Origin: Fusobacterium gastrosuis
GTDB taxonomy: Bacteria; Fusobacteriota; Fusobacteriia; Fusobacteriales; Fusobacteriaceae
Length of the DNA stretch: 64,000 nucleotides
Reading direction: 5' to 3'
NCBI RefSeq assembly: GCF_900095285.1
Contig: NZ_LT607734.1
Location: 744,001-808,000 of the forward strand
Of this stretch, positions 33,986 to 46,189 are shown piece by piece. Numbering within the stretch: position 1 is the first letter of the stretch; each line of letters begins with the position of its first letter. Position numbers and translations under genes: made by a program. The notes under the pieces were generated by a model. It saw only the letters and a list, made by a program, of their open reading frames with translations. It was not told where the DNA came from and did no database searches.

Positions 33986-36151
33986 ATGGAAAAAATTTTT
34001 AATTTAGTGTCAAAAGGACTTAATATTCCTATTGAAAGGGTAAAGAATACTATTCAACTTTTGGATGATGGTGCAACAGTTCCTTTCATATCAAGATATA
34101 GAAAGGAAGTAACAGGGAATTTGGATGAGGTACAAATTGGAAATATTTTAGAAAAAGTGAATTATCTAAGAAATCTAGAAAAAAGAAAAGAAGAAGTAAT
34201 TAGATTAATTGAAGAACAGGGGAAATTAACTGACGAATTAAAAATTAATATTGAAAAGGCGGAAATTTTACAAGAAGTTGAAGATATTTATTTTCCTTAT
34301 AGAAAAAAGAAAAAAACAAAGGCAGATATTGCTAAAGAAAAAGGTTTAGAACCTTTAGCAGAAAAATTTTATGTTTTGTCTAATCTTGAAGAGCTTAAAA
34401 ATGCAGCAGAAGCTTTTGTTACTGAAGAAGTTTTGAGCATTGAAGAGGCAATTGAAGGTGCTATGCTTATAATAGCCCAAAATATTTCAGAAAAAATAGA
34501 GTATAGAGAAAGAATAAGAGAAATATACACTAAGGATTCCATTATTGATATAAAAGCTAGTAAAAAAGCAACTGAACTAGATGAGAAAAAAGTTTATGCA
34601 GACTATTATGAACATAATGAAAAAATTATAAAAATGCCATCACATAGAATTTTAGCTGTAAATCGTGGAGAAAAAGAAGATATATTATCGGTTCATTTAA
34701 GATTGGAAGACACAGAAAGAACAAAAATTGAGAATATGATATTAATGGAATTTCCTAAAAATTCTTTACAAGAAACATACAAGAATATTATTATAGATTC
34801 GTTAGATAGACTAATAATTCCTTCTATTGAAAGAGAAGTTAGAAATACTTTAACAGATAGAGCAGAAAGTGAATCTATAGAAGTGTTTAAAGATAATTTA
34901 AAAAATTTGTTGTTACAAGCTCCATTGAAAGAAAAAAATATATTGGCTTTGGATCCTGGTTACAGAACAGGATGTAAAGTTGCAGTTATTGATAAATATG
35001 GATTTTATAAGGAAAATACAGTATTTTATTTGGTTGAAGAAATGCACAATGCTAAACAATTAAAAGATGCAAGAGATAAATTTATAGTACTTGTAAAAAA
35101 ATATAGTATAGATATTGTGGCAATAGGAAATGGAACTGCTTCAAGAGAAACAGAAGTATTTGTTGCAAATATTATAAAAGAAGAGAAACTAAATATAAAA
35201 TATTTAATAGTAAATGAAGCAGGGGCTTCTGTATATTCTGCGTCTAAGATAGCAGCAGAGGAATTTCCAGATTTAGATGTTACTGTGAGAGGAGCCATAT
35301 CTATCGGGAGAAGAATTCAAGATCCACTTGCAGAACTTGTAAAAATTGACCCTAAGTCAATAGGGGTTGGGATGTATCAACATGATGTAAATCAAAGTCG
35401 ATTAGATGAATCACTTGATAATGTCATAAGTAATGTTGTTAATAATGTTGGAGCTAATATAAACACTGCATCTTGGGCTTTACTTTCTCATATTTCAGGA
35501 ATAAAAAAGACAGTTGCCAAAAATATAGTTGATTATAGAAAAGAAAATGGAAATTTTAAAAATAGAAAAGAAATCTTAAAAGTTAAAGGTGTTGGAGCTA
35601 AATCATATGAGCAAATGGCAGGATTTTTAGTTATACCTGATGGTGATAATATTTTAGATAATACGGTGATTCACCCTGAATCTTATCATATAGGAGAAGA
35701 AATATTACAAGAAATAGGTTTTGATTTAGAAAAATATGATAAAGAGCTGGATGTAGCAAGAGAAAAGTTAAAAAGTTTCAAATATAGAGAGTTTTCTGAA
35801 AAGAAATCATATGGGCTAGAAACTGTGAAAGATGTTTATGAAGCGCTTTTAAAAGATAGAAGAGATCCGAGGGATGATTTTGAAAAACCTTTATTAAAAT
35901 CTGATATTTTGAATATTGATAATTTATTTGTTGGATTAGAACTTGAAGGTACTGTAAGAAACGTTGTAAAATTTGGAGCTTTTATTGATATAGGTTTAAA
36001 AAATGATGCTCTTCTACATATATCAGAGATTTCTGATAAATTTGTAGATGATCCAAGTAAAGTTTTAGCCGTTGGTCAAATTATAAAAGTAAAAATTAAA
36101 GATGTGGACAAAGAGAGAGGTAGAGTAGGTTTAACTAGGAAAGGGAGTTAA
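33986..36151 (+). CDS. tex: Tex-family RNA-binding transcription accessory protein
   Basis: The 721-residue protein has the Tex architecture: N-terminal helical region with DDGATVPFISRYRKEVTGNLDE, a YqgF/RNase-H-like middle (LALDPGYRTGCKVAVID), a helix-hairpin-helix near KTVAKNIVDYRKENGNF and VKGVGAKSYEQMAGFL, and a C-terminal S1 RNA-binding domain (LEGTVRNVVKFGAFIDIGLK). Tex is a nucleic-acid-binding protein whose exact role is unclear. AAGGAG precedes the ATG. The next gene begins three bases after the stop. Confidence 0.96.
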   Translation: MEKIFNLVSKGLNIPIERVKNTIQLLDDGATVPFISRYRKEVTGNLDEVQIGNILEKVNYLRNLEKRKEEVIRLIEEQGKLTDELKINIEKAEILQEVEDIYFPYRKKKKTKADIAKEKGLEPLAEKFYVLSNLEELKNAAEAFVTEEVLSIEEAIEGAMLIIAQNISEKIEYRERIREIYTKDSIIDIKASKKATELDEKKVYADYYEHNEKIIKMPSHRILAVNRGEKEDILSVHLRLEDTERTKIENMILMEFPKNSLQETYKNIIIDSLDRLIIPSIEREVRNTLTDRAESESIEVFKDNLKNLLLQAPLKEKNILALDPGYRTGCKVAVIDKYGFYKENTVFYLVEEMHNAKQLKDARDKFIVLVKKYSIDIVAIGNGTASRETEVFVANIIKEEKLNIKYLIVNEAGASVYSASKIAAEEFPDLDVTVRGAISIGRRIQDPLAELVKIDPKSIGVGMYQHDVNQSRLDESLDNVISNVVNNVGANINTASWALLSHISGIKKTVAKNIVDYRKENGNFKNRKEILKVKGVGAKSYEQMAGFLVIPDGDNILDNTVIHPESYHIGEEILQEIGFDLEKYDKELDVAREKLKSFKYREFSEKKSYGLETVKDVYEALLKDRRDPRDDFEKPLLKSDILNIDNLFVGLELEGTVRNVVKFGAFIDIGLKNDALLHISEISDKFVDDPSKVLAVGQIIKVKIKDVDKERGRVGLTRKGS

Positions 36152-36154
36152 TTT

Positions 36155-38551
36155 ATGATATTGAAAAAAGATTCTCTACTTTTAAGAATAATAACATACA
36201 ATGGAATTGCAATGATATTTGTTTCTGCTGTAATGGCAGTATTGTTTGGAGTCATTACTATAAATGAAATAAATACAAGACTTTTAGATAAATCAAGAGA
36301 GAAAGTTATTATTTTAAATAAAGCTTATGTATCATTAATTGAAAAGACAGAAAGAGATTTGTTCGATGCTTTAATAAATTCTCTAAACTTTGGGAATATT
36401 GGAGATGAGAATGAACTTCAAGATAAACTTGCATTAATAGTAAAAAATCAATTAAATTTAGAATCTTATTCTAAATATAATAAATCATATGTCCAAGTTG
36501 TTTCTGAAAAAAGAAAAGTTTTAAGTGAAAATGGAAGTAGAGAGGTCAAATATGATATTATAGGAAATGCCGAATTGGTCCCAAGTCTAAAGACATTAAA
36601 AGATAAAATTTTTTATTTTGTTGGAACAAATGGGAATTTATATGTCAGGATAATACAAAAATTTAGGTTTAATAAAGCGAATGAAAATAGCTTTGTTATT
36701 TTGAGTTTACCGCTTAGTAATTATAGTTTACAAAAAGTTAGAGAATTTATTGACCTAAAAATAGAGGACAAGCTTTTTATCCTATCCAAAAATGATTATA
36801 TATTTGGAGAATTAGGAACAGCTAGAATAGATAATTTTTTAAAAATGAATAAAAAAACTAAATTAGGAGAAAAATTTAAAGAGTTCGGCTTTTATTTTTC
36901 TGAATTAGATATAAAAGACGAACCATATTATTTAGCATTATCCGCTTTAAATGATGATTCAGACCAAATGGTAGGAAGCATAGGAATAGCAATATCAAAA
37001 AAAAGTTTTTTGGCTATTAAATATATGTTAGCAACGATGATTTTAGCAATAAGTTTATTATCAGTTATAGTAAGTACAACTTTATGTGCTAGAATTTTTA
37101 CTAAATTGCTATCTCCACTTTCCATTCTTGCTGCTAAAACTAAAGGAATAGGCAAAGAAAAAATAGATGTAGATTTTGAGGAAGAAAGTGTATATGAAAT
37201 AAGAACAATTGCTAACTCAATAAAATCAATGACAGATAGAATAAAGAAAAATGAAAATTTATTATTGAATAGAAATGAAAAATTAAATGACAACTTGAAT
37301 CGAATAATAGCTGTTGAAAAGATTTTAATGGGAGTGGATATAGATAAAAATTTTTCACAAAGTATAACTGAAATTTTAAGAGCTTTGACTTCTGAAATAG
37401 GAATGGGATATAGTAGAGCTATTTATTTGGAATATAATGAAGAAAAAAATCAATTAGAAGGAAAAGAAGTATCAATTAATCATTATGTCAGTGCAAATAT
37501 TGATAAAATTACACAAGGAATAAGTGGATTTAGTTTCCAAATAAATGATTTAAAAAAGCTTCTTCCGCTTTTAAAGGTAAAATATGAACCTGGAAATTTA
37601 TTCTGGAATAGCATGGAAACAGGCAAAATTGGATTTTTTAATGATAAAGGATACAAGTACAACTTTGGTAATGAACTTTTTAAAAGCTTAGGTTTTTCTA
37701 ATTTTTTAATTTTTCCAATATCTGATGATGAAATTAAGGTAGGATGCATATTAATAGATTATTTTGGAAAAGATAAACTTATTTCAAATGAAGAAGTGGA
37801 GGTTTTGACTCTTTTATTGATGAACTTGGTTATAAGAGTGAAAAATGATATACAAGAAGAAAGAAAAATGACTACCGAAAGAATATTAACAATGTCTAAA
37901 ATATCGAATAAGTTTTTAGATAGTAACGAAAAGCTTCTAGAAAAAGTAGAAAGTTTTATTGAAAAGGTTATCAATAGAGAGTATAATAGTAAAGATATAG
38001 TAAAAATAAACAAGTATATAGAAGAGAGAAAAAGACAAAATGGAATAATGAAAGATGTTTTGGACAATTCTGAAAGAAACTTTAAAGCGGTTAATTTAGA
38101 AAAATTGTTAAGTAGAATTGTAAAAGATCATGAAATCATAATGAAAAAAAATGCTATAAATCTTTCTTTGTTTACTAACTTTAATGGCAATATTTATGCT
38201 GATAAGAAAAAAATATATCAAATGTTTGTTGAGATTATAAAAAATTCAATGGAAGCAATTTTAATTAGGAACAAACTTGATAAAAAGATTAATATTGTTT
38301 TGACAACTGCTGAAAATAATAGAGTGGTTATAGAAGTAACAGATAATGGAATAGGTATGGAACAGATGGAATTAAACCAATTAAGAAAACCTTATACTTC
38401 TAATAAAAAAAATATATTAGGATTAGGATTGACAACTATTTATAGTGTGGTAAGAGAACATAAAGGGATAATTACAATAGCTTCTGAACAAGATGAAGGA
38501 ACTAAAATAAGAATAATTTTTAATGAATATAGGGAGGAAAAAAGTTTATGA
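36155..38551 (+). CDS. Membrane histidine-kinase-like protein lacking an evident phospho-acceptor histidine
   Basis: The 798-residue protein has a hydrophobic helix near residues 15-35, an extracytoplasmic domain of about 250 residues, a second helix near 290-312 ([20 protein letters not shown]), a HAMP-like segment, a coiled stretch, a GAF-like region and a C-terminal HATPase ([27 protein letters not shown]). The region where a HisKA helix with H-E-x-x-x-P would be expected (about 571-610) has no histidine. No response regulator is adjacent. It may need a partner, or be a non-phosphorelay ATPase. Its end overlaps the ileS start by four bases. Confidence 0.8.
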   Translation: MILKKDSLLLRIITYNGIAMIFVSAVMAVLFGVITINEINTRLLDKSREKVIILNKAYVSLIEKTERDLFDALINSLNFGNIGDENELQDKLALIVKNQLNLESYSKYNKSYVQVVSEKRKVLSENGSREVKYDIIGNAELVPSLKTLKDKIFYFVGTNGNLYVRIIQKFRFNKANENSFVILSLPLSNYSLQKVREFIDLKIEDKLFILSKNDYIFGELGTARIDNFLKMNKKTKLGEKFKEFGFYFSELDIKDEPYYLALSALNDDSDQMVGSIGIAISKKSFLAIKYMLATMILAISLLSVIVSTTLCARIFTKLLSPLSILAAKTKGIGKEKIDVDFEEESVYEIRTIANSIKSMTDRIKKNENLLLNRNEKLNDNLNRIIAVEKILMGVDIDKNFSQSITEILRALTSEIGMGYSRAIYLEYNEEKNQLEGKEVSINHYVSANIDKITQGISGFSFQINDLKKLLPLLKVKYEPGNLFWNSMETGKIGFFNDKGYKYNFGNELFKSLGFSNFLIFPISDDEIKVGCILIDYFGKDKLISNEEVEVLTLLLMNLVIRVKNDIQEERKMTTERILTMSKISNKFLDSNEKLLEKVESFIEKVINREYNSKDIVKINKYIEERKRQNGIMKDVLDNSERNFKAVNLEKLLSRIVKDHEIIMKKNAINLSLFTNFNGNIYADKKKIYQMFVEIIKNSMEAILIRNKLDKKINIVLTTAENNRVVIEVTDNGIGMEQMELNQLRKPYTSNKKNILGLGLTTIYSVVREHKGIITIASEQDEGTKIRIIFNEYREEKSL

Positions 38552-41343
38552 ATGAAAAGGAATATGTAGAAACATTACATCTACCGAAAACAGACTTTCA
38601 AATGAAAGCAAACTTACCAAACAAAGAACCAAAATATGTTAAGAAATGGACAGAGGAAAAAATTTATGAAAAAGGTTTGGCAAAAAATACAGATAAAACT
38701 TTTATTTTGCATGATGGACCACCTTATGCAAATGGAAATACACATATAGGGCATGCTTTAAATAAAATTTTAAAAGACATAATTCTAAAATATAAAACTC
38801 TAAGAGGGTACAAATCACCTTATGTACCAGGATGGGATACTCATGGATTACCAATAGAATTTAAAGTGACTCAAGATTTGGGGGCTAAAGCAAAAGAAAT
38901 GACAGCTTTAGAAATCAGAAAACTTTGTGAAGAGTATGCAAAAAAATGGGTAAATATCCAAAGAGAACAATTTATAAGATTAGGAGTTCTAGGAGATTGG
39001 GATCATCCTTATTTGACGCTTACACCTGAGTTTGAAGCAAAACAACTAGAACTATTCGGAGAAATATATGAAAAAGGATATATATTTAAAGGTTTAAAAC
39101 CTGTTTATTGGTCGCCTGTGACAGAAACAGCTCTTGCAGAAGCAGAAATAGAATATCACGACCACACTTCGCCATCTATTTATGTAAAAATGAAAGCAAA
39201 TAAAGATTTAACTGATAAACTTGAACTTAATGAAGAAGTTTTTATTGTGATTTGGACAACAACTCCATGGACATTACCTGCCAATGTAGCTATATGTTTG
39301 AATGCAGATTTTGAATATGGAGTATATAAAACTGAAAAAGGAAATTTAATTTTAGCTAAGGAATTAGCTGAAGCAGCTTTTAAAGAAATAGGTATAGAAA
39401 ATGCAGAATTAATAAAAGAGTTTAAAGGAGATTTTATAGAAAATCTTTCATATCAGCATCCATTTTTGGAAAGAACAGGATACATATTATTAGGAGAACA
39501 TGTTACTGCTGATGCAGGAACAGGTTGTGTACATACAGCACCAGGTCATGGACAAGATGACTATGTAGTTGGGATAAGATATAAAATGCCAGTAATATCA
39601 CCAGTTAATAATAAAGGGTATATGACAGAAGAAGCTGGGCAATTTGCAGGACTTTTTTATAAAGAAGCTAACAAAGCTATTATTGAACATATAACAAATA
39701 CTGGACATTTATTGCAAGTAAAAGAAATAAGACATTCATACCCACATGATTGGAGATCTAAAACTCCTGTAATCTTTAGAGCCACAGAACAATGGTTTGT
39801 TAGAATGGAAGGGGGAGATTTAAGAGAAAAAACTTTAAAAGCAATAGATGAAGTAGAATTTGTTCCAGCATGGGGAAGAAATAGAATAAGATCTATGATG
39901 GAAACAAGACCTGACTGGTGTATTTCAAGACAAAGAGTATGGGGAGTTCCTATACCAATTTTCTTTAATGATGAAACAAATGAAGAAATATTCCATAGAG
40001 AAATCTTAGATAGGATTTGTTCGATAGTAAGAGCAGAAGGTTCAAATGCTTGGTTTGCTAAAACAGCTGAAGAATTAATTGGTGAAGAATTATTAGAAAA
40101 ATATAATTTAAAGAATATAAAACTTAGAAAAGAAACAAATATAATGGATGTTTGGTTTGATTCAGGTTCTAGCCATAGAGGTGTATTGGAAACAAGAGAA
40201 GGGTTACATAGACCTTGTGATATGTATTTAGAAGGTTCAGATCAACACAGAGGTTGGTTCCATACATCACTTCTAACTTCAGTTGCATCAACAGGAGATT
40301 CTCCATATAAAACAGTTTTAACACATGGTTTTGTCAACGATGGAGAAGGAAAGAAGATGTCAAAATCTTTAGGAAACACTGTTGCTCCGGAAGATGTAAT
40401 AAAAGTATACGGTGCAGATATATTAAGACTTTGGTGTGGTTCTGTTGATTATAGAGATGATGTTAGAATATCCGATAATATAGTTAAACAAATGTCAGAA
40501 TCATATAGAAGAATTAGGAATACGGCAAGATATATATTAGGAAATAGTAACGATTTTAATGTTAAGACAGATAAAATTGCATATAAAGACCTATTAGAAA
40601 TAGATAAATGGGCTCTACACAAATTAGAAAACTTAAAGAGAAATGTAAATGCGTATTATGAAAAATATGAATTTTATAATTTATTCCAAGAAATTCATTA
40701 TTTTGCAGCAGTAGATATGTCAGCTTTCTATTTAGATATAATAAAAGATAGATTATACACAGAAAAGAAAGATTCAATTGAAAGAAGAGCTGCACAAACT
40801 GTAATGAATGAAGTGTTAGAAGTTCTTGTAAAAATGATAGCTCCAATTCTATCTTTTACTGCCGAAGAAATATGGGAAAATCTACCACAAGACTCTAGAG
40901 ATGTAGAGTCAGTGTTCTTAACAGATTGGTATACAGAAAAAGATGAATATTTAAACCCTGAATTGGAAGAAAAATGGCAAAATATTGCTAAATTAAGAAA
41001 AGATATAAATAAAAATCTTGAAAAAGCAAGACAAGGTGAGAATAAAATAATTGGAAATTCTTTAGATGCAAAGGTTTCTCTATATTCAGATAATAAAGAT
41101 ATAGTTCAAGGAATGACAGCCAATAGAGAACTTTTAGAAACAGTATTTATAGTTTCAGAAGTTGAAATAGTTAATGAAGTTGATGAAACTTATGTTTCAG
41201 GAGAAGAAATGCCTGAAATAAAAATAAAAGTAAGCCACGCTGATGGTGAAAAGTGTGAAAGATGTTGGAAATATTCAACAGGTGTAGGAGAAGATAAAGA
41301 ACACCCTACAGTATGCCCTAGATGTGCAGGTGTACTTAAATAA
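38548..41343 (+). CDS. ileS: Isoleucyl-tRNA synthetase
   Basis: The 931-residue class I enzyme charges tRNA-Ile. It carries [19 protein letters not shown] (HIGH motif), the editing domain with [12 protein letters not shown] and [38 protein letters not shown], and a C-terminal zinc finger (CERCW and CPRC). AGGGAGG precedes the ATG. The gene is not preceded by a T-box. It is part of the long rightward run into lspA and glyQS. Confidence 0.98.
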   Translation: MNEKEYVETLHLPKTDFQMKANLPNKEPKYVKKWTEEKIYEKGLAKNTDKTFILHDGPPYANGNTHIGHALNKILKDIILKYKTLRGYKSPYVPGWDTHGLPIEFKVTQDLGAKAKEMTALEIRKLCEEYAKKWVNIQREQFIRLGVLGDWDHPYLTLTPEFEAKQLELFGEIYEKGYIFKGLKPVYWSPVTETALAEAEIEYHDHTSPSIYVKMKANKDLTDKLELNEEVFIVIWTTTPWTLPANVAICLNADFEYGVYKTEKGNLILAKELAEAAFKEIGIENAELIKEFKGDFIENLSYQHPFLERTGYILLGEHVTADAGTGCVHTAPGHGQDDYVVGIRYKMPVISPVNNKGYMTEEAGQFAGLFYKEANKAIIEHITNTGHLLQVKEIRHSYPHDWRSKTPVIFRATEQWFVRMEGGDLREKTLKAIDEVEFVPAWGRNRIRSMMETRPDWCISRQRVWGVPIPIFFNDETNEEIFHREILDRICSIVRAEGSNAWFAKTAEELIGEELLEKYNLKNIKLRKETNIMDVWFDSGSSHRGVLETREGLHRPCDMYLEGSDQHRGWFHTSLLTSVASTGDSPYKTVLTHGFVNDGEGKKMSKSLGNTVAPEDVIKVYGADILRLWCGSVDYRDDVRISDNIVKQMSESYRRIRNTARYILGNSNDFNVKTDKIAYKDLLEIDKWALHKLENLKRNVNAYYEKYEFYNLFQEIHYFAAVDMSAFYLDIIKDRLYTEKKDSIERRAAQTVMNEVLEVLVKMIAPILSFTAEEIWENLPQDSRDVESVFLTDWYTEKDEYLNPELEEKWQNIAKLRKDINKNLEKARQGENKIIGNSLDAKVSLYSDNKDIVQGMTANRELLETVFIVSEVEIVNEVDETYVSGEEMPEIKIKVSHADGEKCERCWKYSTGVGEDKEHPTVCPRCAGVLK

Positions 41344-41387
41344 AATTTTAAAAGCTTTTATAGGAGCATAAATTAGGAGTTAATAAG

Positions 41388-41843
41388 ATGGTATATATAT
41401 TTTTATTCTTAATAATGCTAGTTATTGACCAATATACAAAATATATAATAGACACTAATTTTTTATTAGGTGAATCAAGCGTTATAATAGATGGTTTTTT
41501 TAATCTAACATATGTACAGAACCGTGGAATGGCATTTGGTTTGTTTCAGGGGAAGATTGATGTAGTAAGTATATTAGCGTTATTTGCTATTTTAGCAATA
41601 GCAGGTTATTTTATAAAGAATTTCAAAAAAATGAATGTTCTAGAAAGAATAGCATATACAATGATATTTTCAGGAGCGATTGGGAACCTTATAGATAGGT
41701 TCCTAAGAGGTTTTGTGATAGATATGTTAGATTTTAGAGGTATATGGACTTTTATATTTAATTTTGCAGATGTATGGATAAATATAGGAGTAATATTAAT
41801 AGTAATTGAATATATATTTTTCAGTAAAAATAGGAGGAACTAG
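41388..41843 (+). CDS. lspA: Lipoprotein signal peptidase
   Basis: LspA cleaves the signal peptide of prolipoproteins after the lipid is attached. The 151-residue membrane protein has four hydrophobic helices and the two catalytic aspartate blocks: GAIGNLIDRFLRGFVIDMLD and FNFADVWINIGVI; an earlier conserved segment is YVQNRGMAFGLF. GGAG precedes the ATG. It is spaced 44 bases from ileS and overlaps nothing, with glyQ starting three bases after the stop. It would process lipoproteins such as LivK here. Confidence 0.96.
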   Translation: MVYIFLFLIMLVIDQYTKYIIDTNFLLGESSVIIDGFFNLTYVQNRGMAFGLFQGKIDVVSILALFAILAIAGYFIKNFKKMNVLERIAYTMIFSGAIGNLIDRFLRGFVIDMLDFRGIWTFIFNFADVWINIGVILIVIEYIFFSKNRRN

Positions 41844-41846
41844 TAA

Positions 41847-42716
41847 ATGACATTTCAAGAAATAATTTTTTCACTTCAAAAATTTTGGGGAGAAAAAGGT
41901 TGTATTCTAGGCAATCCCTATGACATAGAAAAAGGAGCTGGGACATTTAATCCGAATACATTTTTGATGGCATTGGGACCAGAACCTTGGAATATAGCAT
42001 ATGTAGAACCTTCAAGAAGACCTAAAGATGGAAGATATGGAGAAAATCCAAATAGAGTTTATCAACATCATCAATTTCAAGTGATAATGAAGCCATCTCC
42101 ACTAAATATTCAGGAATTATATTTAGAAAGTTTAAGAGTTTTAGGGATAGAACCAGAAAAACATGATATAAGATTTGTGGAAGATGACTGGGAATCGCCA
42201 ACATTAGGAGCTTGGGGATTAGGCTGGGAAGTGTGGTTAGATGGTATGGAAATCACTCAATTTACATATTTCCAACAAGTAGGTGGACTAGAATTAGATA
42301 TAGTACCAGTTGAAATTACTTATGGGTTAGAAAGACTAGCATTATATATTCAAAATAAAGAAAATATATATGATTTAGAATGGACTAAGGGCGTAAAATA
42401 TGGAGATATGAGATATCAATTTGAATATGAAAATTCCAAATATTCTTTTGAATTGGCAGATTTAACAAAACATTTTAGATGGTTTGATGAATATGAAGCT
42501 GAAGCAAAAAAAATATTAGATGATGGACTTGTATTGCCAGCGTATGATTATGTTTTGAAATGTTCTCATGCCTTTAATATTTTAGATTCAAGAGGAGCTA
42601 TTTCAACAACTGAAAGAATGGCATATATTTTAAGAGTTAGAAATCTTGCAAGAAGATGTGCAGAAGTATTTGTACAAAATAGAAAAGATTTAGGTTATCC
42701 GCTTTTAAAAAAATAA
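41847..42716 (+). CDS. glyQ: Glycyl-tRNA synthetase alpha subunit
   Basis: The 289-residue alpha subunit of the heterotetrameric enzyme starts [19 protein letters not shown] and has the conserved [48 protein letters not shown] and the [13 protein letters not shown] segments of the class II catalytic site. AGGAGG precedes the ATG. glyS follows by 18 bases. Confidence 0.98.
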   Translation: MTFQEIIFSLQKFWGEKGCILGNPYDIEKGAGTFNPNTFLMALGPEPWNIAYVEPSRRPKDGRYGENPNRVYQHHQFQVIMKPSPLNIQELYLESLRVLGIEPEKHDIRFVEDDWESPTLGAWGLGWEVWLDGMEITQFTYFQQVGGLELDIVPVEITYGLERLALYIQNKENIYDLEWTKGVKYGDMRYQFEYENSKYSFELADLTKHFRWFDEYEAEAKKILDDGLVLPAYDYVLKCSHAFNILDSRGAISTTERMAYILRVRNLARRCAEVFVQNRKDLGYPLLKK

Positions 42717-42734
42717 TTTTAGGAGGAAAATGAA

Positions 42735-44792
42735 TTGAAATTACTTTTTGAAATAGGAATGGAAGAAATCCCAGCAAGATTTCTGAAACAAGCATTAGTA
42801 GATTTAAAAAATAATCTTGAAAAAAAATTAACAGAGAATAGGATAAGTTTTGAAGAAATTAAAACTTTTGGGACACCAAGAAGACTTATTTTATGCTCAG
42901 AAATTTCAGAAATACAAGCTGAATTGAATGAACTTAATATGGGACCATCTAAAGAAATAGCATTTAAAGATGGGGTATTGACTAAGGCTGGTTTAGGTTT
43001 TGTTAAAGCACAAGGTGTAGATGAAAAAAATATAGAAATTGTTAAGACAGAAAAAGGGGAGTACATTGCTGTAAGAAAATATTCTGAAGCAGGTCAAACA
43101 AAGAAAGTGTTGCCTGAAATATTAAAAAGTCTAGTTTTAGAGTTAACATTTCCTAAGTCTATGAAATGGGCAGATAAAACTTTGAGATTTGCAAGACCAA
43201 TAGAATGGTTTTTAGCACTTTTCGGAAAAGAAATAGTTGAATTTGAAGTAGAAGGTCTGAAGAGTTCAAATACATCTAAAGGGCACAGATTTTTTGGAAA
43301 AGATTTTATGGTGACTGATGTAGAAGAATATTTTGAAAAAATAAGAGAAAATAATGTAATAATAGATATAGATGAAAGAAAAAAACTTGTTGAAGAACTA
43401 ATAGGAAAATTTTTGTCTGAAGATGAACAAGTAATTATAGACAAAGATTTATTAGATGAAGTAACAAATCTAGTTGAGTATCCATATCCTATAATAGGAA
43501 CTTTTTCAGAAGAATTTTTGGAGGTACCTCAAGAAGTATTAATTATATCTATGCAAGTACATCAGAGATATTTCCCGATTTTGAATAAACAAGGGAAATT
43601 ATTGCCTAAGTTTGTCGTAATAAGAAATGGAATAGATTATTCTGAAAATGTGAAAAAAGGAAATGAAAAAGTTTTATCAGCTAGATTATCAGATGCAAGA
43701 TTTTTTTATCATGAAGATTTGAAAATTCCTCTAGATAATAATGTTGAAAAATTGAAAACTGTTGTGTTCCAAAAAGATTTAGGGACAATATATGCAAAGA
43801 TGAAAAGAAGTGAAAAAATAGCTGCCTATCTAGTTGATAAACTAGGATATAACAGTAAAAAAGAAGATATTTTGAGAACAGTAAGATTAGCAAAAGCTGA
43901 TTTGGTTTCAAATATGATAGGGGAAAAAGAATTCACTAAGTTACAAGGTTTTATGGGAGCAGATTATGCTTTAAAACTTGGTGAAAATGATAATGTTTCT
44001 CTTGGAATAAAAGAACATTATTATCCAAGATTCCAAGGAGATTTATTACCTAGCGGAATAGAAGGGATAATTGCAGGAATTTCTGACAGAATTGATACTT
44101 TGGTGGGATGTTTCGGAGTAGGATTAATACCTACAGGTTCAAAAGATCCATTTGCTTTAAGAAGAGCGGCACTAGGAATTGTAAATATTATAATAGCTTC
44201 TAACATATCTGTATCTCTAAAAGAGTTAGTAAATGTATCATTGGATGCTTTGGAAGCAGATGGTGTATTAAAGGTAGAGAGAGTAAAAACTGAAACAGAT
44301 GTTCTAGAATTTTTTAAACAAAGAATTATCAATGTATTATCTGATATGAAATATCCAAAAGATATTATATTATCAGTAGTAGATAGAGATGCTGATGATA
44401 TAATTAATTGCTTAGAAAAAGTAAAAGTAATAGTAGAATACTCAAGAAAAGATGATTTTAAAAAATTATTACAAACAATTAAAAGGGTAGGAAATATATC
44501 AAAAGATAATAAAGATGATGAAGTTAATGAAAAGCTGTTCCAAAATGAATATGAAAAAAGTTTATGGAAAAAGTCAAATGAACTTACAAAAATGGTTGAT
44601 AAACTACTAATTCAAAAAGATTATACGGAATATTTAGATGTAGTATTAGGCATGGCTAATGATATAGATAAATATTTTGAAAATACTATTGTTATGGATG
44701 AAAATAAAGAAGTAAAATATAACAGAATTAATCAGATGACATACCTTACAAAAATATTTACAAAAATGGCATACTTAAATAATTTAGATTAG
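42735..44792 (+). CDS. glyS: Glycyl-tRNA synthetase beta subunit
   Basis: The 685-residue beta subunit starts at TTG after AGGAGG. An ATG five bases earlier opens a different frame that stops after two codons, so the TTG is the real start. It has [17 protein letters not shown] at the N-terminus, [21 protein letters not shown] and [21 protein letters not shown]-terminal HD-like and anticodon-binding region carries [20 protein letters not shown]. It partners GlyQ. Confidence 0.97.
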   Translation: MKLLFEIGMEEIPARFLKQALVDLKNNLEKKLTENRISFEEIKTFGTPRRLILCSEISEIQAELNELNMGPSKEIAFKDGVLTKAGLGFVKAQGVDEKNIEIVKTEKGEYIAVRKYSEAGQTKKVLPEILKSLVLELTFPKSMKWADKTLRFARPIEWFLALFGKEIVEFEVEGLKSSNTSKGHRFFGKDFMVTDVEEYFEKIRENNVIIDIDERKKLVEELIGKFLSEDEQVIIDKDLLDEVTNLVEYPYPIIGTFSEEFLEVPQEVLIISMQVHQRYFPILNKQGKLLPKFVVIRNGIDYSENVKKGNEKVLSARLSDARFFYHEDLKIPLDNNVEKLKTVVFQKDLGTIYAKMKRSEKIAAYLVDKLGYNSKKEDILRTVRLAKADLVSNMIGEKEFTKLQGFMGADYALKLGENDNVSLGIKEHYYPRFQGDLLPSGIEGIIAGISDRIDTLVGCFGVGLIPTGSKDPFALRRAALGIVNIIIASNISVSLKELVNVSLDALEADGVLKVERVKTETDVLEFFKQRIINVLSDMKYPKDIILSVVDRDADDIINCLEKVKVIVEYSRKDDFKKLLQTIKRVGNISKDNKDDEVNEKLFQNEYEKSLWKKSNELTKMVDKLLIQKDYTEYLDVVLGMANDIDKYFENTIVMDENKEVKYNRINQMTYLTKIFTKMAYLNNLD

Positions 44793-44805
44793 TTTGGAGG
44801 CAAAA

Positions 44806-45351
44806 ATGAATCCAAAAAAGATAGAAAAAGCTTTTTTTGAAATAATAGAAGCCTTAGATGATAATAGAGAAGAATTAAGAGAAACTCCAAAAAGAATAGC
44901 AAAAAGCTATGAAGAAATATTTTCTGGGATTAATATAGATCCCAGAAATGTTTTAATTAACACATTTTCAATAGATAATGATGACTTGATTCTTGAAAAA
45001 AATATAGACTTTTATTCAATGTGTGAACATCATTTTCTACCTTTTTTTGGGCAAGTGTCCCTTGCTTATGTACCAAATAAAAAAATATTTGGTTTTGGAG
45101 ATATTATAAAACTTATAGAAATTTTATCAAGAAGGCCACAACTGCAAGAAAGATTAACAGAAGAAATAGCGACATGTATGATGGATATTTTGGACTGCAA
45201 AGGAGTTTATGTTATTATTGAAGCTAAGCATTTATGTATGACTATGAGAGGGACTAAAAAAGAAAACACAAAAATTATAACAAGCTCTGCAAAAGGAATA
45301 TTTGAGAAATCTACTGATAGAAAATTAGAAGTTTTAGCTTTGTTAAAGTGA
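44806..45351 (+). CDS. folE: GTP cyclohydrolase I
   Basis: FolE converts GTP to dihydroneopterin triphosphate, the first step of folate synthesis. The start is the ATG after TTTGGAGG; a TTG four codons upstream overlaps that site. The 181-residue protein has RETPKRIAKSYEEIFSGI, the zinc ligands in YSMCEHHFLPFFGQV and a later cysteine in KHLCMTMRG. It opens the folE-folBK-folP set and follows glyS by 13 bases. Confidence 0.96.
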   Translation: MNPKKIEKAFFEIIEALDDNREELRETPKRIAKSYEEIFSGINIDPRNVLINTFSIDNDDLILEKNIDFYSMCEHHFLPFFGQVSLAYVPNKKIFGFGDIIKLIEILSRRPQLQERLTEEIATCMMDILDCKGVYVIIEAKHLCMTMRGTKKENTKIITSSAKGIFEKSTDRKLEVLALLK

Positions 45352-45358
45352 GGGGAAC

Positions 45359-46189
45359 ATGGATAAAATATATATAAGAAATTTAGAATTTATAGGTTAT
45401 CATGGTGTTTTTGAAGAAGAAAAAAAGTTAGGACAAAAATTTTTGATAAGTCTTGAGTTAGATACTGAACTAAGAGAAGCAGGAATTGAAGATAACATTG
45501 AAAAGACAATTCATTATGGTTATGTTGCAAAAACTGTTGAAAAAGTGTTTTTTTCTAAAAAATATGATTTAATTGAAAGTCTTGGAGAAGATATTGCTAG
45601 GGAAGTTTTAAAGAATTATAAATACATAGAAAAAATAAAACTAGAAATAAAAAAACCATGGGCTCCAGTAGGAATAATTTTAGAAGATGTATCAATAGTA
45701 ATAGAGAGAAAATGGAACACAGTTTATTTATCATTGGGTTCTAATATGGGAAATAAAAAGGAAAATTTAGAAAAAGCTATCTTTAATATTTCTCAACTAG
45801 CAGACACTTATGTGACAAAAAAAAGTGAAATAATAGAAACAGAACCATTCGGCTATAAAGAGCAGGATGTCTTTTTAAATGCCTGCATAGAAATAAAAAC
45901 TCTTTTATATCCCAAAGAACTCTTATATAAATTGTTAGAAATCGAGAAAAATATGGGACGAGAAAGAAAAATTAAATGGGGACCAAGAATAATAGATTTA
46001 GATATTATTTTTTATAATAAAGAAATAATTGAAGAAGAAGATTTAATTGTGCCACATCCATATATGGAATATAGGGATTTTGTTTTAAAGCCTCTTGAGG
46101 AAATAAAACCTTATTTTGTTCATCCTTTATTGAATAAGAGAATAAGTACTTTAAGAAAGGAATTGGAAAATAATGAAACTAAAATTTAA
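45359..46189 (+). CDS. folBK: FolB-FolK fusion: dihydroneopterin aldolase / HPPK
   Basis: Residues 1-118 form dihydroneopterin aldolase (DKIYIRNLEFIGYHGVFEEE, then YGYVAKTVEKV, KPWAPVGIILEDVSIVI), and residues 122-276 form 6-hydroxymethyl-dihydropterin pyrophosphokinase (VYLSLGSNMGNKKENLEKA, EPFGYKEQDVFLNACIEI, GPRIIDLDIIFYN). The fusion joins consecutive folate steps. AGGGGAAC precedes the ATG. Its end overlaps folP by 17 bases. Confidence 0.95.
   Translation: MDKIYIRNLEFIGYHGVFEEEKKLGQKFLISLELDTELREAGIEDNIEKTIHYGYVAKTVEKVFFSKKYDLIESLGEDIAREVLKNYKYIEKIKLEIKKPWAPVGIILEDVSIVIERKWNTVYLSLGSNMGNKKENLEKAIFNISQLADTYVTKKSEIIETEPFGYKEQDVFLNACIEIKTLLYPKELLYKLLEIEKNMGRERKIKWGPRIIDLDIIFYNKEIIEEEDLIVPHPYMEYRDFVLKPLEEIKPYFVHPLLNKRISTLRKELENNETKI

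Noticed and set aside
36928..37293. 121-codon leftward frame inside the kinase-like gene
   Set aside because: Shadow frame with low-complexity Ser/Phe composition; the rightward gene has clear domains.
41344..41387. T-box leaders before ileS, lspA or glyQ
   Set aside because: The gaps are too short and lack the conserved T-box core.
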